Positions 60,398 to 64,000 of a stretch of 64,000 nucleotides of DNA are shown piece after piece. The DNA comes from Tissierellales bacterium. GTDB lineage: Bacteria; Bacillota; Clostridia; Tissierellales; Tissierellaceae. Where the stretch lies: NCBI GenBank assembly GCA_030146915.1, contig JASLAT010000023.1, positions 39,876-103,875 of the forward strand, in the 5' to 3' direction. A program made the position numbers and the translations under genes. The number at the start of each line of letters is the position of its first letter. Positions within the stretch are counted from its first letter, which is position 1. Under the pieces are notes generated by a model. That model was not told the DNA's origin and did no database searches. It saw only the letters and a program-made list of their open reading frames with translations.

Positions 60398-61120
60398 GTG
60401 GCTAAAAAAGAAAGAATCGATAAAATAATTTCAAATATGGGATATGGGAGTAGAAAAGATGTAAAAAAATTTATAAGGGAAGGCTTAGTTAGTGTAGATG
60501 GAGAAATAATTAATGATAATAAAATTAAAGTAGACCCTTATAATAGTGAGATATTGTTTAATGGTGAAGATGTAAATTATAGAGAATATATATATTTAGT
60601 CATGAATAAACCACAAGGATATGTCTCATCTACAGATGATCCTTTATCTAGAACAATATTGGAGTTAATAGATTATGAGTACTTAATCTTTGAACCGTTT
60701 CCTGTGGGACGTTTAGACAAGGATACAGAAGGGCTTCTTTTAATAAGTAATGATGGAAAATTAGCTCATAACTTATTATCTCCTAAAAAAAGAGTAGATA
60801 AGACTTATTATGCAGAGATATCTGGTAAGGTTGAAGAGGGGCACATAGAGGTATTTAAAAAAGGTGTAGAGTTAGATGATGGATATGAAACATTACCAGC
60901 AGAGTTAGAAATACTTGAATCAGCAGATAAGTCAAAAGTAAAACTTACTATACAAGAAGGAAAATTTCATCAAGTTAAAAGGATGTTTCAATCAATAGGT
61001 ATGGAGGTTGTATATCTTAAAAGACTAAGTATGGGAACTTTGAAATTAGATGAGAATTTAGAATTAGGTGAGTATAGAGAACTTACGAAAGAAGAATTAG
61101 AGCTTCTTAAAAGTATATAA
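60398..61120 (+). CDS. pseudouridine synthase, RsuA/RluB family
   Basis: 240-residue enzyme with an N-terminal S4 RNA-binding domain (RIDKIISNMGYGSRKDVKKFIREGLVSVDGEII). The catalytic domain carries FPVGRLDKDTEGLLLISNDG, where Asp is the catalytic residue, and GKFHQVKRMFQSIGMEVVYLKR. Modifies a uridine in rRNA (16S as RsuA or 23S as RluB/E); the site is not determinable here. GTG start 60398 follows AAAGAGG. Twelve bases after the radical SAM gene. Confidence 0.92.
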   Translation: MAKKERIDKIISNMGYGSRKDVKKFIREGLVSVDGEIINDNKIKVDPYNSEILFNGEDVNYREYIYLVMNKPQGYVSSTDDPLSRTILELIDYEYLIFEPFPVGRLDKDTEGLLLISNDGKLAHNLLSPKKRVDKTYYAEISGKVEEGHIEVFKKGVELDDGYETLPAELEILESADKSKVKLTIQEGKFHQVKRMFQSIGMEVVYLKRLSMGTLKLDENLELGEYRELTKEELELLKSI

Positions 61121-61146
61121 ATATAAAAACGAATAGGGTGTGCGGT

Positions 61147-61698
61147 TTGGGGTTTTATAGTAGGAATGGAGTTTTTGAAAACTTTTTTAAAAGAAGGAGT
61201 TTTCTAATAAAACAATTAGAATCAGGAAAATTAAATAAAAAGCAATTTTTAGAAGAAAATTATAATTTAGTTAGAAGATTTAATATGAGACCATTTTTAA
61301 GGATAGATAACTATGAAATGGGAATGTATAATTATCAGTATTATAATGTTTTAGCTAAGTATTTTAAAATGATGGCTAAGGAAAGTAAAGAGTATGGTAG
61401 GCCGATTAGATATTATCGTGAATACCTAAATAAAGGTAATAATTATTATGCAGAAAAAGATAAGGCTACTTTAGGAATTTTAGAATTTCTCAACTTTCAA
61501 GGTGTTGAAGCTTACTATATAGATGTTGAATCTAAAGGGCTTAGAGGTTCACTCTATGAAATAGTACTATTAGACTACGAGGAGGCTATATTTCACTCAA
61601 AGTGTAAAAATTTACTAGAGGTACTTAAAAGAAAAAAAGTATTTAAAAAAGAGATGAAAAAATCTGTAATAGATGACTATATAAATGAGACGTATTAG
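61147..61698 (+). CDS. uncharacterised 183-residue protein (possibly DUF6648)
   Basis: Basic, soluble, helix-rich protein with no signal peptide or membrane segment. Visible features are FENFFKRRSFLIKQLESGKLNKKQFLEENY, a Met/Tyr/Asn-rich centre (RIDNYEMGMYNYQYYNVLAKYFK) and EAYYIDVESKGLRGSLYEIVLLDYEEAIFHSKC. I believe it belongs to a Clostridia-restricted unknown family (DUF6648), but this is from memory. TTG 61147 lies six bases after AGGGTG; GTG 61138 overlaps that site. It follows the pseudouridine synthase by 26 bases and ends in a terminator. Confidence 0.7.
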   Translation: MGFYSRNGVFENFFKRRSFLIKQLESGKLNKKQFLEENYNLVRRFNMRPFLRIDNYEMGMYNYQYYNVLAKYFKMMAKESKEYGRPIRYYREYLNKGNNYYAEKDKATLGILEFLNFQGVEAYYIDVESKGLRGSLYEIVLLDYEEAIFHSKCKNLLEVLKRKKVFKKEMKKSVIDDYINETY

Positions 61699-61718
61699 AG
61701 ATAACCTAGGTTATCTCT
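61697..61718 (+). terminator. intrinsic terminator overlapping a stop codon
   Basis: AGAGATAACC/GGTTATCTCT inverted repeat followed by TTTTATATTCTTT. Confidence 0.8.
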
Positions 61719-61862
61719 TTTATATTCTTTAAAAAATTCTAAAGGAATGTTTGGGTATTGAATTATATAATTTTATTTAAAATGATCTTTACTAAGCTAA
61801 AGCTCAAAAGGTTCACAAAGAGATTAAGTTATAATATAATTGTAGTGTAGGAAGGATATAAG

Positions 61863-62828
61863 GTGAAAGATTTGAGAGAAATATTGGTAGGAAAAAATGA
61901 TAATGAACAAAGAGCTGATAGGTTTTTATTAAAATATTTTTCTAAAGCTCCCAGAAGTTTTGTTTTCAAAATGCTTAGGAAGAAAAATATAAAGTGTAAC
62001 AATAAAAGATTGCAACCAGAAGATATAATATATGAAGGTGATAAGATACAATTATATTTAAGTGATGAAACTATAGAAAAGTTTACAGAAGAAATAAGAA
62101 TAAATAAATCAAATCTTGATTTAAATATAATATATGAAGACGACAATATTGTGCTGATTAATAAACAAATCGGTGTGTTATCTCATTCAGATGGTAGTAA
62201 TGATGATAATATAGTGGATGCTGTTATTAACTATTTAGTAGACAATGGAGAATATCAGCCTACTGAAGAGATAAATTTTACACCTTCGATTGTAAATAGG
62301 TTGGATTATAATACTTCTGGTATAATTATAGTTGGGAAAAATTATGAAAGTTTGAAAGATTTGAATGAGTCTATGAGACAATATAATATACATAGATATT
62401 ATGAGACTATAGTGAGAGGAGTGATAGAAAAAGAAATTAAATTAAGAAATTATATTATAAGAAATAACAATACTTCAAAAATTGTTGATAAATTTCAAAA
62501 GGGAGCACAGGAAGTTATAACTCATATTAGACCTTTGAAAAACAATGGAAAGTATAGTTTGCTGGAAGTAGAATTAATAACTGGTAGAACCCATCAAATA
62601 AGGGCTCACCTTAGTTCTATAGATCACCCTATTATAGGAGATAGGAAATATGGCGATAGTTCTGAAAATAACTACTTCAGGAAAAAATTTAATTTAGAAG
62701 ATCAATATTTGCATAGTAATAAAGTGTATTTTTCAAAAGTTGAAGGCTCTATAAAATATTTAGAAGGAAAGGAATTTTTAGCGGGTGAAGATAAAAAATT
62801 CAAGAAAATAAAATTAAGCTTATTCTAG
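61863..62828 (+). CDS. RluA-family pseudouridine synthase
   Basis: 321-residue enzyme. The N-terminal S4-like domain is REILVGKNDNEQRADRFLLKYFSKAPRSFVFKMLRKKNIKCNNKR. The catalytic domain carries IVNRLDYNTSGIIIVGKN (catalytic Asp) and LLEVELITGRTHQIRAHLSSIDHPIIGDRKYG. The closest known type is RluC/RluD, which modify 23S rRNA; the exact site is unknown. GTG 61863 with AGGAAGGATATAAG upstream. Eighteen bases before the kinase gene. A 164-base gap before it holds only AT-rich promoter-like DNA. Confidence 0.92.
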   Translation: MKDLREILVGKNDNEQRADRFLLKYFSKAPRSFVFKMLRKKNIKCNNKRLQPEDIIYEGDKIQLYLSDETIEKFTEEIRINKSNLDLNIIYEDDNIVLINKQIGVLSHSDGSNDDNIVDAVINYLVDNGEYQPTEEINFTPSIVNRLDYNTSGIIIVGKNYESLKDLNESMRQYNIHRYYETIVRGVIEKEIKLRNYIIRNNNTSKIVDKFQKGAQEVITHIRPLKNNGKYSLLEVELITGRTHQIRAHLSSIDHPIIGDRKYGDSSENNYFRKKFNLEDQYLHSNKVYFSKVEGSIKYLEGKEFLAGEDKKFKKIKLSLF

Positions 62829-62846
62829 ACTTTAAGGAGTGATAAT

Positions 62847-64000
62847 ATGTCTAAGATTGTTACAGTAAAAAACAAAGGTATAGGTAAGATTAGACTAACT
62901 GAAGATATAAAGACTATAGAAGATCTTTCTAAGTTTATATTTAAAGAAGACTATAAAAAGTACTTAGGTGTTAGGGTAAACAATAGATTATATAACTTAA
63001 GGAGAAGTTTGAAAGTTAATGAAGATGATGTATTAGAGTTTATAGATATAAATAATGTTGATGGATTTAGAATTTATACTAGAACGGTAATTGCTGTTTT
63101 TATTAAGGCTTGTAAGGACTTATATAAGGATAGGGAAGTAAGAATTGAACAATTTTTAGGTAGTGGTCTTTATGCAGGATTCGAAAATGATTACTCTATA
63201 AGTTTTAAGGATATAAGTAAAATTAAAAATAGAATGATTGAAATAGTTAAAGAAGACTATCCGCTTATAAGAACTCAATATTCAACAGAAGAGGCAATAG
63301 AGATATTTGAAAATATGAATAATATAAATAAAGTAAGGTTACTAAAAACATTAGATAGAGAAAAAGTAGATATTTATTCCCTAGATGACTATCAAGATAC
63401 TTATCATGGTTATTTAGCTCCTTCAACAGGATATGTAGATTTATTCGATATTAAATACTATTATCCAGGTTTATTAATTTTATTTCCAGATCCTAAAGAA
63501 CCTGGTAAGATTAAAGAGTTTAAAGAACAAAAAAAATTAGCTAGAGTGTTTGATGAATCTAAATCATGGGCAGAAATTTTAGATTTACAATATGTAGGTT
63601 CTTTAAACGAGAAGGTAATATCAGGAGACATAAAGCAAGTAATAAGGGTGGCAGAGTCCTTACATGAGAAAAAAATAGGTCAAATAGCAGATATGATTTG
63701 TATGGAAAAAGATGTTAGGATTATTTTAATAGCAGGACCTTCCTCATCTGGTAAAACTACTTTTGCAGATCGATTATCTATACATCTTAGAGTAAATGGT
63801 AAAAGACCAGTTGCTATATCAGTAGATGACTATTTTGTAAATAGAGAAGATACACCATTAAATCCTGATGGAACTTATAATTTTGAAGCTCTAGAAGCAA
63901 TAGATTTAGACAAGCTTAATGAGGATTTAACAATTCTACTAGAGGGAGGAGAAATTGAATTACCAAAGTTCAATTTTATAACAGGTAAACAAGAGCCTTC
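62847..64000 (+). CDS. uridine-kinase-family nucleoside kinase, 3' end outside window
   Basis: Open frame from ATG 62847 (AAGGAG upstream) to the window end, at least 384 residues. A TGS-like N-terminal region and a tRNA-synthetase-like second domain (IEQFLGSGLYAGFENDYSISF, RTQYSTEEAIEIFE, APSTGYVDLFDIKYYYPGLLILFPDP) precede a P-loop kinase domain. The kinase part has Walker A GPSSSGKTTFADRL at about residues 296-309, then AISVDDYFVNREDTPLNPDGTYNFEALEAID. This fusion is a known Firmicute/Thermotoga type related to uridine kinase; the nucleoside accepted is uncertain. The gene is cut, so the lid and C terminus are not seen. Confidence 0.85.
   Translation, partial: MSKIVTVKNKGIGKIRLTEDIKTIEDLSKFIFKEDYKKYLGVRVNNRLYNLRRSLKVNEDDVLEFIDINNVDGFRIYTRTVIAVFIKACKDLYKDREVRIEQFLGSGLYAGFENDYSISFKDISKIKNRMIEIVKEDYPLIRTQYSTEEAIEIFENMNNINKVRLLKTLDREKVDIYSLDDYQDTYHGYLAPSTGYVDLFDIKYYYPGLLILFPDPKEPGKIKEFKEQKKLARVFDESKSWAEILDLQYVGSLNEKVISGDIKQVIRVAESLHEKKIGQIADMICMEKDVRIILIAGPSSSGKTTFADRLSIHLRVNGKRPVAISVDDYFVNREDTPLNPDGTYNFEALEAIDLDKLNEDLTILLEGGEIELPKFNFITGKQEP

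Noticed and set aside
1..64000. Sigma-54 promoters (GG/GC at -24/-12)
   Set aside because: Because rpoN is present I looked for TGGCAC-N5-TTGC patterns; isolated TGGCAC words occur, but none has the -12 GC at the right distance.
1..64000. CRISPR arrays, insertion sequences, phage genes, tRNA or rRNA genes
   Set aside because: No spaced direct repeats, transposase or integrase motifs, or cloverleaf patterns were found apart from the tRNA-like ends of tmRNA.

Overview
The window is AT-rich DNA (roughly 30% G+C by eye) from a low-GC Gram-positive anaerobe. Strong AGGAGG-type ribosome binding sites, frequent TTG and GTG starts, sigma-A promoters, the glycolytic gene order, a class III ribonucleotide reductase relative and a tmRNA tag ending NNFALAA all fit Clostridia in the broad sense. 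The overall gene content suggests a member of the Tissierellales/Tissierellia, but the genus cannot be fixed from sequence alone. The DNA is almost entirely coding and looks chromosomal. I see no insertion sequence, prophage, CRISPR array, rRNA or tRNA gene; the structured RNAs are one tmRNA, one manganese riboswitch and several candidate leaders.

Layout. 1-11 kb: cardiolipin synthase (cut by the window start), a DegV/FakB fatty-acid-binding protein, a HAD phosphatase, a UvrD-like helicase, a nitroreductase, a metal-exporting P1B ATPase with three HMA domains behind an ArsR/SmtB-type operator, a TPR protein, methionine aminopeptidase and a hemolysin III-family membrane protein. 11-18 kb: two tandem MATE efflux genes, two MgtC-family genes, a lipoprotein cyclophilin, thymidine kinase and a NudC-like Nudix hydrolase. 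18-24 kb: rodA on the minus strand, then queG (apparently with an ATT start), a DUF503 protein, nth, a Cof-type phosphatase, trmL and a Na/phosphate cotransporter. 24-30 kb: thioredoxin reductase and a complete nucleoside ABC importer (BMP lipoprotein, double ATPase, two permeases).

30-44 kb: rpoN, then gap-pgk-tpiA-gpmI-eno with no cggR between rpoN and gap. Two minus-strand YjiH-type membrane proteins follow, then secG-rnr-smpB and ssrA, which join protein export, RNA decay and trans-translation. 44-52 kb: small uncharacterised genes, a SIMPL-domain protein, a hotdog thioesterase, a TIM-barrel protein, a membrane glycerophosphodiesterase, and a lipoprotein-type barnase with its barstar inhibitor. 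A yybP-ykoY (Mn2+) riboswitch precedes a CaCA-family cation exchanger, followed by a membrane-anchored J-domain protein and a zinc-ribbon membrane protein.

52-64 kb: apt, dinB, an isochorismatase-like hydrolase, an acyl-ACP thioesterase, a cold-shock gene with a long leader, a cytoplasmic parvulin, a 692-residue NrdD paralogue lacking both the glycyl-radical domain and the thiyl-radical cysteine, a Cof phosphatase, a TIGR01212-type radical SAM protein, two pseudouridine synthases, an uncharacterised protein and a uridine-kinase-family gene cut by the window end.

The least ordinary items are the degenerate NrdD, the barnase/barstar pair with a surface-targeted RNase, the ATT-initiated queG, the missing cggR, and two unassigned leader RNAs in front of the MATE and YjiH genes. 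Nothing in the window amounts to a clearly new multi-gene system; most of it is conserved housekeeping DNA.
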